Source: Acanthochlamys bracteata
Lineage: Eukaryota > Streptophyta > Magnoliopsida > Pandanales > Velloziaceae
Assembly (NCBI GenBank): GCA_019914995.1
Contig: CM034139.1
Coordinates: 3,698,461 to 3,762,460, forward strand
DNA length: 64,000 nucleotides
Reading direction: 5' to 3'
Both the position numbers and the translations under genes were made by a program. Shown piece by piece: positions 22,763 to 35,653 of the stretch. The notes beneath the pieces are model-generated. The model was not told the DNA's origin. It ran no database searches and saw only the letters and a list, made by a program, of their open reading frames with translations. The first letter of the stretch is position 1. Each line of letters begins with the position of its first letter.

Positions 22763-23340
22763 AAATGTTCCTGACAGAGACAGAGGTACATGCTTCCTCT
22801 AAAGGAGAATAAAACTTATTTGGATAGTCGTGACTAGCTAGGGTTTTCTATTTGACAAGTAACATGTGTGCATTACCCTCCCAAGTATAGTTATTACAAC
22901 CCCCATGATTAGAGCATGCTGAAAAGCTATAATCTATTTCCATCAGATTGCTCGGAGTGGGTGCAGTGGAGTGACTGGTGAAGGCAAGCATATTACTTCG
23001 GCTTTACTGGTGGATCTTTGATGTTGTTTATGGATATCGATGTTTTAAGTGTGGGGTTTAAACTCTCGAAAGCAATCACTTTGTTCCCTCTCATATATGA
23101 GAGCGCTCAGTGGAATGTTATTCCTTGCTGAAGATGCCATTATTATGTCAAGACTCTTTGTAATGTTGGACATGTCATCACCACTTAAATTTGTAGCCCC
23201 ACCGATTCGGTACTTTAGTGGTGGATGTTGTAATATAAAGTTTCATTGTCTGTTATGTTTGTCTAGCTTTTTGGACGTCTTATGTCTAGTGATAATAATC
23301 ATCTGTATCGCATGTTGTACTTGTTTTACATAGAAGTGTC
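22763..23340 (+). other. 3' untranslated region of the bHLH gene (approximate)
   Basis: No conserved coding block follows the stop. An AATAAAA-like signal occurs at about 22808 and the text stays less AT-rich than intergenic DNA up to about 23340. The real end is not determinable here. Confidence 0.4.
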
Positions 23341-26300
23341 TCCTATAAAATATCAAATGCTAAGTGTTGTTCATCTTTTCCTTTTGGTTATAATGAATGC
23401 GTTTCTGGTAATGTGTTATGCTAGCAGAGTTCAATAAGAATCATCATTAGTGTTCTTTTCTTTTCGATTTCTACTAATTAAAGCTGTACAAAAGTGAGTG
23501 TGTATGATGAAGGTTCAGCTCTCTTTGAACTTTACTCTGTTTTGATACTACAGATTGAAGAGTTGCATAAAAGAGAAGGAAAGGAATATGAAGGAATGAT
23601 GTTTATGGGAAACTTTGTGATGGTGGACATTCTACGGCGTGCTCTTCTTTATGGAAAAAGAAGGTACGTCTTTAGATGCCTAGTTCAAAGGCAAAGGCAC
23701 AATCTTTGGTTCTGTTATGTTTGCTTTTTTTTTTTCTTTTTTCTTTTGGCTTCTACAAGGTTTGCATCAATACTCTCTCAATCATTAAGCAGGCATGCAC
23801 TGTACATCATTCACAGAATCAATTCATAGCCTCTTTGTTGTCCTCAATCGTTTCATCATTCACAGAATCAATTCGAAGTTCAGTAAAACAATGCAAAGTT
23901 CAAAATTTTTTTTTTTGTGCCGAAGAGTCAAGTTGTTGTTTTGGATAGATCATAGAACTTCACTATAGTAGGGAAAAAAAATGTTAGCGAGTGTGCGTGC
24001 TTGCGTGTAGTAGCTGAACTTCCAATTCAGCAGAACCTAATTAGGGCATCCTTTGATTGCTCAGTATGTAGAGCTCTGCCTAACCCTAGCTATCTTTTGC
24101 TGTAAAGTTGCAGACGTTAGCAAAGAGTTCTTCGTAAAAAGAGTGCCCCAATAATTACTACTGCTCCTTTCCCACCTTCCATTCGGGTGAATTGATATCT
24201 ATCTATTTAGATTAGAACGTGCATTAGTTCTCTCACAAACTCACTTTCTTTTTTAAGAATTTGTTTCTAAATTTATTTCAAAATAAAACAAAACACAAAA
24301 TTTACTCATTTTCTGATGCAATTAAATAAAAAATTTAGCTTACTTTTTAAATCCACTTTTAAAAAATTCACGTCAATGCAACCAAACATGCTCTTAATTC
24401 GGATATACGAAAGTTCAGAAATGAAATCCACTTGATAGAAAGATGGACTGAATTAATAGGTTATCGCTTTTACCTGCTCCACTAAAATAAAAAGAATGAT
24501 TAAAAAATATGGAGCTTTCAAGCATTGCATATCAAAGACATTACATAGTAATTAAGGTGCTAATGTCAGGAGTCCATTCACCTTTTGAGTCATTTTCATT
24601 AATTCAAAATGTGTATGCACTTGGAGTTGGTTTGCTCTAAAGACTGATTAGTGTAGTCTTCTCTCAAACAAAGTTTTGTTCTTGAAAGTAGTGAAATTTG
24701 TCTTTAGAAAGTTAACCACAAATTAAGATCCCATATTGTCAACATCTCCATAATTAATCTACTACAACATAGTGTAAATATATACAATTTCTTATCACCA
24801 TTGATTTCAAGCAACTTAATTCATGGACCATTTCTAATTTTGAAAATTTTCTAGTACCCATGATGAGGAATAATTCATTGGTTCGTTTCACTGCGCCCAG
24901 TAAACGAGAAAACATGCAAAATTTTGTTGCCAATTAGAAACGATAACCAAAGCAAGGAGGATTTGGATCATGCGGATGCACCCATTGACAGCATGGTTGG
25001 TCCTACCATACGTAGAGAACAAGCAACTAATTTTAATTACCAACATTTTTTCATGAATGAAGGATCTTGTAAAGTTTGTGCTGCTTTATATATCACCGTG
25101 ATCCTGTACCACTTCTTGTATTTTAGATAGACTCTCTTAAATGTGAGCCACTTTCAAGTTGGCATATAACTGTAGAAAGGGTCCTATTTGTCGGATGCGC
25201 GACTCAACTCAAAAAAACACAGTTATCGTATACATCCTTCAACTTTACTTTAGGGCACATTTCGGACTCCACTTTTTTGTTCTAAAGTATGAGTTCAACT
25301 CACTTTCGATTATTATTTCAATCTCTATTTTTATTTTTAAATTAAATTTTATTTTTATCAAAATTTTATTTTATATAATTCAGTTAACATCTTAAATTAT
25401 ACTTCATCGTAATTTTCTTTTCACAAATTTAAATTTTACAAAATCTTTTTTCTAATTAAAATAGCTCTTTAATATCAGATGGAAGCAGACTCTTGCAAAC
25501 TCTTTAGAACTCCTACATGCATTAATGCATATGCTTCACCAAAAAGAGCACTTTAACCTGAGCTTCCCATATGCTTTCTTTTATGAGAGATGGATGAGGA
25601 ATCATTAAGTTAGTACTAGAATCTATACATGATTGATCTCTCTCTATGTCTGTGTGATATATTTTATCCATGCTACGTGGTTGATTGCTTAGAAATTTGC
25701 AATGCTCTGCGTGCATGGAAATAGATATAGCATGCGCGGAATGATCAAATATTTTTTAACAATCATCCAAGAAAAAGTAGTTCACCTAAAAAAAATGGAG
25801 AGGAAGGAGATGATAGATGGCAGAAGTGCATGCCTAGCTAGGTATTGATTTGGATTTATTTGATTGAGAGCTTCCTCTTCTTCTTCTTCTTCATATCCCT
25901 TTGCCTTGGGATCATAAATAAATACAAAGATGAAGCCTAACTTTGGAATTAGCTATTTACTTTTATGAAAATAATTATTTTGAAAACTTTTTTATTCTAC
26001 AAAATGTTAAATGTTATGGATTCATTTTTTAGATTAAAAATGTATATATTATGATCTATTTTATATTTATGCTTTTTAAAATTTTTTTAAAAATTGTAAA
26101 ACAACTTCAAATTTTTATTTTTATCGGACAAAAAGAACGCGTTTGGGTACGTTCCCATATAACTCTTAAATATGTGGAAATCATTTGACTCTCTACTTTA
26201 AGTAATTTTTTATTTTAAAAATATTGTATAATATTTAGTTTTTCTAAAATTTAATATATATATATATATATTATTTTTATTTCGTTAAACTAAAATATGA

Positions 26301-26600
26301 ACTTATTTTAAAAATTTTACTAAATTTTTATTTTTCAAAAAAATATTTAATTAAAAATTTTCAACTTGACTTCTTAAAGCGATTTGACCTCTATTTGCTT
26401 TTGAAAAGAAAGCATTCAGTCTTCTATTATAAAAGTATTTCGTGTTGCCCATTTACCATTTAATAAATATCATTTGGCTCCTAATTTTAGAGTATTTTAT
26501 AAAAATTATTTTTGAAATAAAAAATATGTTATTTTATTTTAAAAAATAAGTTTTATTGTTTATTTTTTTTAAAAAAAATATGATAATATAAAATTTTTAA
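23341..26600. other. Intergenic, no gene supported
   Basis: Contains short open stretches (for example 23494-23829) with no family resemblance. A short direct repeat (CATTCACAGAATCAATTC) occurs twice around 23808 and 23855. A (TA)n tract lies near 26255. Confidence 0.4.
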
Positions 26601-26619
26601 ATTTTTAAATAAATTTATA

Positions 26620-27241
26620 CATAATTCATTAAAAACTATAAAATTGAAATGTTTTTTAAAAGCACATCCAAACGCATACTAATTCGGTTTTTATTTGTCA
26701 GTATGAATCGTTATACTATTGCTGCTCTTATTCCGTAAAGAGTTGGTCTACTTTCTTCAACCTGGAAAAATTACCAATAACATTGTCTATGACGCGTTTG
26801 TCTTTCCATTTCTTCAACAGAATTTTTTAATTTTTTAATTTATATTTTTTAATATATATTTTATAAATATTTAAAAAATTTATTTAAAAATTAAAAAAAT
26901 TTACGTAATAAAATTTTGTATTATATATTTTTATTATTTTTTAGAAGTAAAGAAAATAAAATTCGTTTTTTAAAAAAATAAAATTATTTTTCTTTTCAGA
27001 AAAACTCTATTACCTTATATTTTTTAAATTTTAAAATAGATTTTATATAATATTATAAATGATTTATTAAAAACTATAAAAATAAAAAATATTTTTAAAA
27101 ACGCACAGCCAAACGCATACTAATTCGGCTTCTATCCGTCAGTACGAATCGTTATAATACTATTGCTGCTCTTATTCGGTAAAGAGTTGGTCTAAAAAAA
27201 TTTCTTCAACCTGGATAAATTACCAACAATATTGTCTATTT
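26620..27241. repeat. Direct repeat of about 150 bp in two copies around a MITE-like insert
   Basis: Copy 1 (about 26620-26790) and copy 2 (about 27070-27241) share AACGCATACTAATTCGG, TTGCTGCTCTTATTC and GTAAAGAGTTGGTCTA, with scattered differences. Between them lies AT-rich DNA bordered by GCGTTTG and CAAACGC words, which look like transposon ends. A local duplication that includes a MITE is the simplest reading. Confidence 0.65.
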
Positions 27242-27593
27242 TTCTTGAACCAGATTTAACACTTTCATAACATATTTCGGAGTGCTTATAAAATAAAAAA
27301 TTAAAAAAATATTTGATTTTTTTATCTAAATATAATATATATATATATATATTAGAATAAACAATTTTTTTTAGTTTTTAAAATTATAAAAAAATTTTAA
27401 ATAGTACAAAAATGTTATTGAGATATATAAATTATTAATATAGAATGTTAAGGTAAAGAAAATTTCAAGCTCCGTCATTGATGAGGCGGAGATGTAGTGA
27501 ACGCAATGCGAGTCAAATGAGGAAAAGAAAAATAGACAAAAGTGTTACTTTCCAATAGTATAACGAGATCAACTGGCTTGGCGTCTACATTTA

Positions 27594-27830
27594 GGACGTG
27601 TTTATTATTAGATAAACTTATTTTTTCGAAAATAAGTTTAAAAATAAAATTAAAAATTAAAAATATTTAATAAAAAATAATATTTTATAATTATTTTATA
27701 TTATAAATAAATTTTAAAATTAAATTTTAATAAAATAATTTTTAAAGTATAATTTATTTTAATTTTTTAATTATTTTTATTAAAAATGAGTTTTAAAAAT
27801 TTGAATTTGGAGGGGTATGTAAACACGCTC
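27594..27830. mobile_element. Tourist-like MITE, 237 bp
   Basis: Ends GGACGTGTTTATTA and (reverse) GAGCGTGTTTACAT are imperfect inverted repeats. The flanks carry TTA at 27591-27593 and 27831-27833, the 3-bp duplication typical of PIF/Harbinger elements. The inside is almost only A and T. Confidence 0.65.
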
Positions 27831-28769
27831 TTAGTGCATATTCTTTTGAAATAAGAAGATAGCAGTAGTGGATAAAGTAAAATAATCTTAAAAAAAGAAC
27901 AACCATATATACGTACAGAGGATTGATGATCTACTATGACAATAATTGCAATTCGGATAGCTAGTGTCTTTGTTTTCTTTGTTTCATGTAATTCATGCAA
28001 GAGCTCTCTTTGGTGCAGTTTTGAATGTGCTTTTTTTAATTTTAATTTTTAATATTATACTTTTTAATAAAATTTTATAATTATTTTATTAAGATTTAGA
28101 AATAAAAAAAATTAATTACCGAAAACACTCTTAAATATATATATTTTTTAAATAGAAAGTAGGGAGGCCTCGGACATAGTTAGAGTGCTTATTAATGTTT
28201 TTAAAATTTTATTTTATATTTTAAAATAAAATTCATATTATTTTAAAGTTTTTAATATTTAAAATAAAAATTAATTATACTTTATAAAATATTTTACAAT
28301 ATGAATAAAAGAGCAGCTTGCTTGCACGCTCACGCGGAAGGCTCAACACGCGTACGTGCAAAACGCTCCTGCTTTCACATTTGTCCAAAAACCACCGGAC
28401 AAATTAAAACCATGTAAAACCCGACCCGATAATTGATCCGGATTTGTGTCCGGGTCGTCGGATTAACCTGCCGGATTGTAACTAAGAAATATTATTCAAA
28501 ACATAAGTCCATACAACAATTTATATAACAAATACCAATAATTTTAAACTAAAAATAATGTCATAGATAACCAACAACGTGCTCCAAATGAGGTCAATAC
28601 TCAACTGAAATTGTATTTAATACCAGCAGTCTACAATCACGTTCTCCACTCATTTTTTCATACAACTATTATACAGATTTTAATATTATGATCCTAAGAA
28701 AACTAACAACAACATTCTTTATGATAAAATGAGTCAAATCCTACAGACTAAGCAAATCCTCATTCCAAG

Positions 28770-29391
28770 TTAGAATGCAGTAAGAAGAGAAAGCCATGGC
28801 AAAGAAAAGATACCAACAGCCATGACAGAACTAATCACTGAAACGCTGCCTGAGACAATGTTACTTGAATTCGGCAATAGTGAAGGAGCAGCACCTGAAC
28901 CGAGAGGTATCGGCAAATTCATGACATCAATCAGCAGCCTCATTCCTTTCTCGCAGTAATTTTAATCACTGCTAACAAAATAGTAGAATCATGGCCTGTC
29001 TAACAATAGCAAAGTCCTTCCATCTGTGAACACCGTATCGCTTCCACTTTCATTGTAGTGATAGTAAACTGTTTTCTCAACTTTCACCACTGAATCATTC
29101 TTATATTCAAACACTGATTCAGAAAACTTAAAATGTAAGTGATTGGAACAAGTGTTTTCATGCATGCAAATTATGCAAACATGTTAAAAAGACAGAAAAA
29201 AATCACTGACTGATAGTCTCCAACAAAGAAATTGATCTTGCTAGCCCACTGTTGGTAGAAATCAACTTGGTCATTCTCAGAAATCTTCCAACCTTCTCTG
29301 TCATCGACATTGTAAACACTCCTGTTGTTCCTGCAGAATCAATGAACGGCAGCGAAGACGAAGAACAAACCAGCACGGATGAAGATGCTAT
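28770..29391 (-). pseudogene. Early nodulin-like phytocyanin pseudogene inside the hAT element
   Basis: Early nodulin-like proteins are GPI-anchored phytocyanins of the plant cell surface that lost copper binding. On the minus strand one sees the signal peptide core (IFIRAGLFFVFAAVH, then a stop), the plastocyanin-like start (DREGWKISENDQVDFYQQWA, FFVGDY), an intron of about 95 bases, then the second exon (ESVFEYKNDSVVKVEK, FTDGRTLLLLDRP), CEKGMRLLIDVM, a Pro/Ser-rich linker, and a hydrophobic C-tail of the GPI-signal kind ending at TAA 28770. Breaks are the start codon changed to ATA, an early frameshift, stops in the signal peptide and after DRP, and one before the CEKG block. It is close to full length, so capture took a whole gene body. 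Confidence 0.85.
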
Positions 29392-29614
29392 AAAGGAGCA
29401 GAAATTTTTTTCCTTTTTCTTGATTTCAAACAATGCAAACTCTGATCACATATAAAGAAAGAATTTGTTTGTAAATGGAAGTGTTGTAGTTCATGTATAT
29501 AGAACTACAAACGGATGTGTCGATTAATGGAACAATTATTTTGAAGGTTTAGTTTCGTCTCGAACAAAAAAAAACTGAGAGTGGAGAACTTGCCGGATAA
29601 AGTACTACAGAGAG

Positions 29615-29931
29615 TCATCTGGTCACCGGGTCCTTCTTCTTGCTTGGCATCTTCTCCTTCATCTTATCCTTCACTCTCTTCTTCCTCCTGCTTCCTTCTC
29701 CATCACTCTCCTGCATTATAGTCATTCATACACTAAAGTTCAGAAATTTGTTCTTTCCACTGATAGCAAAATTCTCAAAGAACGGAAATGATAAGAACTT
29801 ACAGAGCTGCTAGAGCTAGGGCCGCTGGATCAGTGAAGCTTCTCGCCTAGACCTTTCTTCTCGGGCTGATGATGAGCACCGTATGCTTCGGCCGGAGCAC
29901 CATAAGCTCCATTCTGTTGCTGCTTGTTACA
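29615..29931 (-). pseudogene. Dehydrin fragment (S- and K-segment region) inside the hAT element
   Basis: Two exon pieces on the minus strand. Exon piece 1 (29931-29803) reads NGAYGAPAEAYGAHHQPEKK, GLGEKLH, a stop, then SSGPSSSSS, ending at a donor GTAAGT. Exon piece 2 (29710-29615) follows an acceptor ATGCAG with ESDGEGSRRKKR and KDKMKEKMPSKKKD, ending in TGA. A poly-Ser S-segment split by an intron and followed by an acidic run, RRKK and a K-like segment is the dehydrin (LEA group 2) layout. The N-terminal part with Y-segments is missing. The stop just before the S-segment shows decay. It points the same way as the nodulin-like piece but comes from a different family. Confidence 0.78.
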
Positions 29932-30303
29932 TGGTTGTCGTACTCGAGTAGAGAGTGGTGTCTAGTCCGAGAAGAAATTTAGCCGTCAGGGGAGCTCGTC
30001 GGGAAACACGGGCCAGCTCGTCGGTGCACCGGAGAAGAGAAGTAGAACGAAATTGAAATAGAAATTTAGGATTCAATTGAGCTGGGTAAGTATAAGGTTA
30101 GGTTTTTATTATAAAAAAATTTCTATTGGAGCGGGTTGATCCGGACGGACGGATCGTCCGGATCAAAACGGGTTATAACGGATCACAACGGATTAATAGT
30201 ATGAATAGTTTATTTGCATATCCGAATCGATTTGTCGTTTGGATCGACGATTTTTGGGTTCATCCGTTCGGTCCGGTCCGGATTTAACAACTATGATTAA
30301 AAC

Positions 30304-32929
30304 AAGATCCCAACCAAAACTCAACACTCTCTTTCTTTGTCTCCCTGTGCTTCAAGAAAACATTGGCCTAATAATAGCCAGCAATCCAGTGGCCCATGGT
30401 TGAATGGGTTATAAGATACCCCGGTTTTGTTTGTGTGGATACCCTCCTATGAACCAGACAATTCAATAATTTCCTAGCTCACATTATAAGGAAATAGATT
30501 TATAAGGAACAAAAAACTGGCCAGTATTAGACAAAAGTGGCCGCTATTAATATTCGTGACGAAAAGGAAGGGTTTGCAAATGTGGTCCATAAGAGCGTAT
30601 TACAAATTTTCGTAATTTCATTTTTTTATCATATTTTAAGTTCTGAATAATTTATATATTTTAATTATACAAAAAATTTAAAATTTCACTTTTACATTTA
30701 GAATTCTAGTTTTAATTTTTTTATTTACACACTTTTCAATACAATTATATATTTTAATTTTTAATATATTTTTAAAAATTATTGAAACATAAATACTAAA
30801 ATTTACTTCTATTTTATTTTAAAAAAAATCTACTTTCTATATTTTATTTTTACGAAACTCAGTTACGAACATTTAAAACACGCCCTAAGCGTCGTCGCGG
30901 ATATCTACCGCAACCAAAAATGTGGTCACTGTTGTAAACTTTTTTGCAACCAAAATGCAACTGATCGCCAATAAATTAACAGAGTCGTTGTAAATCTTAG
31001 TAGCTTTTAGAAAAGTCTAAACCTAGACGATCAACAGCATCAGATGGATGTGGTTCTTAACCTACTCTATTGGTCGCTATTATGCATCAGAGACCAACTG
31101 CTGCTGGTTGTATATGTTAATAACGACCGATATATTTTGATAGCAAATATTGTTATTCATTGAATTAATTTTTTTTTGTTAAACTCTTATATATACAAAA
31201 AATATATATACAACCTACAAGTAATCAATTTGTAAGCAAATAATACAACTATATATTAATATTATAACTCACTAACATTAAATATAACAAAAAAAATATT
31301 TAATATTAGTTTTAATAAAAATTAATTTGTTCTAATACAAATTAATTAATATCTTGATACCGCAGGCAGAATCAACTCCTTCAGTCGATTGGGAAGCTTA
31401 TTGGGTTATAAAAGAAAGATTCATCAGGCGGTTAGCTCTTTTAATGGGATAAAGACCCTTAGAGATTTATTTATGCAAGGGAGTATGCTTGAATCCTTAT
31501 CTACCAACAAGAAAAACAAGTGCTATCCCATTTTGATGGCGATTTTCGATTTCTATTGCAATGTTAAAGGCACATTCATATGATTTTTCAATTATCACTT
31601 TGGACTCTATTTTTATTAAACTTCATTTCTCACTGAACTCAATTTTTATAAAATATATTTTCACAAAATTTACTTTCATACAATTCAAACATGTCCTTAA
31701 TTTCAAGTAACATTAACAGATTGTTAATGTACTTGCACAAAAAGTCATTCTATATATTTTTATTTAATTTATATATATATATATAATGTTCGAAAGATTG
31801 AATGCTCAGTAGCGAAATTTATTTAATGGACATCTGAAATTCTCATAAATGTTACCGTACAGTGCAGCTAGAAGAATTTGTCCAGAACCACAGAAGATCA
31901 AGTCCTGCTTCTTGGAGGTATTAATGGATTCAGAACTATCGCGGACAAGTTTATCAAAATTGAGATTTAAGTTAAAATCGTTTCGTTTGAGTAGAATTAT
32001 AAAATTAAACTTTTAAAATAAAATTATAAGATTTTACAAATAAATTAATTTTATAAATAATTTTGTTAAACTATTAGAATCTTTTATAAAAAAATTTCTA
32101 ATATTGTTTTGGTACATTTTCAAAAAAATCTTAAGATTCTTTTAGATTTTTTAAAAAATCACTCTATATTTTTAAAAAAGTTCTCAAAATTATAATTTTT
32201 CAGAAAATTTTTTAAAATTTTACAAAAAAACTCACTCAAATTTAGTCAATTACAAAGTTTTCTTCAAAGTAAAATAGTATAAAATCGTAAATATATCGTT
32301 ATCTTACCGATTTTAAAATTTAAATAGGGATCTATATGAGATTTTACTCAAAGAGGATTTCTTGAAATCGGAATCGTTTTGATGAAGTAAAATAGTAAAA
32401 TCATAGAATTTTAAGATTTAAATTAGAATTTTAATAAAATTGATCACAGATGCATATCGTTCAATTAATTGGAAACAAACAGACCAAAGAAAAATTCAAA
32501 AACTGACATCCCTGCCCTTCGACATTAACTTGGCAGTCATCATCAGGGTACAGAAATAGAAGCAAAGAGATATATGTTGATTCATGTCATATGTTGTTCT
32601 CAACTATATATATACGTTACTTAATTAAAATATTCTGAACTGAGAGTGAGGGAGTTCCCAGTAACATTAATGAACACGATATGAATATTCCCTCTTCGTC
32701 GAACAAGACTTCTATACAATTCTCGATCAATCCCAACATAAAAATTTAACAAGTACTTCATAATCGATTATTACTACGTACGTACCCATATTGATTACTT
32801 GAGTACATGCACAACTAAACAAAGATAGAGAGTGCTGATCGATTACCAGTTGCGAAATAAGTTTGATGTTAGCTAGACTCTCTAAGAAAATTGGCCATTA
32901 AGATAATTATAATGTGCGACACAAATTCC
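30304..32929. other. Intergenic, AT-rich, no gene supported
   Basis: The stretch 30880-31150 has repeated GGTCGC/GCGACC-like words seen in decayed DNA transposons, but no ends could be assigned. The stretch 31365-31560 has codon-like text that I cannot place in a family. A (TA)n tract occurs near 31780. The side next to 32930 is the WRKY 3' region. Confidence 0.4.
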
Positions 32930-35653
32930 TCATGGATGGTTGTTGTTGTTGTTGGGGATGAATGAATTAGGCACAATGTCATGCAGGAGACCGTGATCAC
33001 TAGGCAGCTGATGATGAAGCTGGAGAGATGGTATTGCTAGGTTTTGGAAGAACATGTTACTATTATTTGCATCCATCTGATGATGGCTAGCAATTGTAAC
33101 ACCTCCGCTGCTGCTTGACGGAATCCCAAAGAGATCATGGCGGAAGCTTGGTGCAGCAGATATCACCGAGTTAGACGCTAAGGAGTGAGTGCTGCCTCTT
33201 AGAATTGAAGGGCTGTGGTGAGAGTGCTGTCCTTCGTATGTCGTTATCACGACGGTTGGGTCTTGGTAAGATCTTTCCACTCTCTTCTTTACTGGGCATT
33301 TCTGTGTTGTGCATCTGTAGTAGCTCCTGCAATCCAAATTTAAGCATATGTTCAAATTCAGCAATCAAAGAGTATCAACCTAAAAGTCAAAAGTTGCAGC
33401 AGAGAAAAAAAAAAAGCTATAATCTGTCAATCAATATGATACGATAATAGATATATACTTCAGTCTATAGATTCTTGATTAATATTCACGAATTTTCATT
33501 TGCATGTTTGTTGCTATAAAATCCTCTTTCGTTATAATTCGCATATATATGTAGATGTGTGCTATCTTGAAAAAATTATTATCGCAAGACTAAATTGCAT
33601 ACATTCATTTGGATAGTTGCAAGTTCAAATTAACTAAATGAGACTATCTTGAAATAATCGATGACAGTTGAAATCGAGAAAATATCAAAAGGTCGCAAAA
33701 AATAAAACATTTTAATGAGACTGTATGTGTGATATATGCTTGTTATCTCTCAATTATTTGGAAAATAACTTTGTACCAAAAACAATAAAACTTATTCTGA
33801 AAAAAAAAACGAAACAATTAAAACATTTGATTAAATGGAAAACGAACGTGTTTGTTTTAAAAGAAAATTTTGAACAAATGTGTAATGATACACTCATTAT
33901 CTACCGATGTCAACTGAAATAAATTAACCCAACACATTTTCATTCTCCACAATATTAAAAAAACATGCTATGTAATAACAACTGATGACACAGGTTCTAC
34001 TAATATTGTGTGAAAACAACAATGTAGTAAGTATATATAGCTTAGCTACATGGTAAGGAAAAGATTTAAACATGAAAAGGAAGAAAATCCAATTGATTTA
34101 ACGATTATGTTTGATTATTAGTATATGGTCAGTGCATAGAAAAGTAATAGAGTATACCTTGGATAAGGGCTGTTCTTAACAGCCTTCTGTCCGTACTTCC
34201 TCCACCTGTATCCATCTTCAAGATGATCGACTTCGCTCTTCGTCATGAACGCGAATCGGGGATCTCTCTGCCGCTTCTCTCCCTTCTTTCTTGGTTTGTT
34301 CCTGAAAATTCGATCATGCATAAATAATCCAAAATGAACTCAACAAATGACAATATAGTCAGATTTAATTAAAAGGAAAAGAAAATTCGATATGAACTCA
34401 GATGGACTAAGAAACAGTTTGTCTGACTTCGATTGCTCATCGAGATTAATACTAATGAAAGGTCTACTCCTAGCAATCACATCGATTGCCTAACTATATT
34501 TATATATATACACTCAAATCTTTTTGTGAACATCTTGAAGAAAATGATTGATATGGTTGATTCAATCGCATCAAGAAAGATGAAGCTATAATCAATAAGC
34601 TACTAAGCTATAAAAGCTAAGCTACGTTTTCTGCTGATGGTTGAACAGGAACCCTAATAGACACTTGCCCTTTTAGATTCTTAGCTTAATACCATTACAA
34701 GCAAGAAATTCATGTAGATGATAGAAAGAGATGTTGAGAAGAAAACTCAAGAACATGATGAAGAAAGATCAATGACTAAATACAAAAACCCTAGAAATGT
34801 CATAAGGGGGAAAAAAAGAAAAGGTATTAGTGGTTTTGAAGACTTCAACTCATAAAATTAATTAACTAGTCTTTTGAAGTTTGAAACTCAGAGAAAGAAA
34901 TGACCAAATCAAAGATGAAATCTGTACTGAAAAACATGTTTTCAGGAAAGCAAAGATTTCTAACATTTCACACTTATTAATTACTGCACATATGCTTTAT
35001 CAGATCAATATTATATAATTAAGTTCTTACATTTTCTTTCCTTTTTGATCTGGTGATTCATCTTCTTCTTGATCTCCTTTTTCCTTCTCTTGTTGCTGCA
35101 GATCTTCTTGTGGATCTTTGTTGCTGCACCGTTCTGAATCTTCTTCACCTGCAGCTTCAGTCGATGAAGACGACACTGAAGATATCGGCGTTATAGGCGT
35201 AGTTCCTCCGCGTCCACCTCCAGTAACACCACCACCACTTCGTCCTCCTTGATTCAACACATGATTAACATTCGACGATAAATCGTTCTGCATAACTGGT
35301 TCACTCATAACTTTTTGGTCCTCATCGCGATTCGGCCCGAGCAAATCTGGCGAATACGAGAACGAGGAGTAATCAAAAGCCTTCCCCAAGCTTCCGTAAT
35401 CGTTGCTTGAAGCACTAAACAAATCACTGAAGCTTCCATCAAGTAATTGCGGGTGCTGCTGCTGTTGCTGATGATACTGGTCCTGATGACCTTGCAGTAC
35501 TGTGGTTGCTGCTGTCACGGTACTGCTCGGTCTCGGCGCAAAGAGGGATAACAGATCTTCGTTGCCGTAGTGGAAAAACCTGTTAGTCCGATCGGTTCCA
35601 AAGAAGAGCTGTTGATCTTTGTTATGGAAGAACTCCTTGTTCTCCCTTGACAT
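32930..35653 (-). CDS. WRKY transcription factor, group IIc (WRKY8/28/71 type)
   Basis: Three exons on the minus strand: 35653-35031, 34301-34158 and 33326-32930, all with GT/AG borders and matching phases, giving 387 residues. The N-terminal exon is Ser/Gln-rich and acidic near its end. The WRKY domain starts in exon 2 ([27 protein letters not shown]) and is split at PYPR/SYYRC, the usual intron place in most WRKY groups. The zinc ligands are Cys-X4-Cys (CTTQKC) and, 23 residues on, His-Ser-His, which is group IIc. CTTQKC with [19 protein letters not shown] and the following SILRG fits the WRKY8/28/71 branch, linked in Arabidopsis to stress, salicylate and branching control. The His/Asn-rich tail ends in an Asn run. 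The gene looks intact. It binds W-boxes in the nucleus. Confidence 0.93.

Larger units (their letters stand above)
28411..30295. mobile_element. hAT element (family A) carrying pieces of two host genes, 1885 bp
   Basis: The 8-bp target duplication ATTAAAAC at 28403-28410 and 30296-30303 frames the element. The right end (reverse strand CATAGTTGTTAAATCCGG) is the family end. The left end reads CATGTAAAACCCGACCCG, which equals the family end after loss of AGTT. Subterminal CCGG/GGATC-rich blocks occupy about 28411-28490 and 30130-30295. Between them lie an early nodulin-like gene and a dehydrin piece, both on the minus strand and both with introns. There is no transposase, so it would depend on an autonomous partner. 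Confidence 0.85.

Noticed and set aside
23494-23948. Open frames of 90-111 codons after the bHLH gene
   Set aside because: Overlapping frames with poly-Phe text from T runs and no conserved blocks; likely untranslated or intergenic.
30880-31150. Possible CACTA or other DNA transposon, from GGTCGC/GCGACC-like words
   Set aside because: No terminal repeats or target duplication could be found.
31365-31583. Codon-like text reading SVDWEAYWVIKERF and onward
   Set aside because: Interrupted within a few dozen codons and not assignable to a family.
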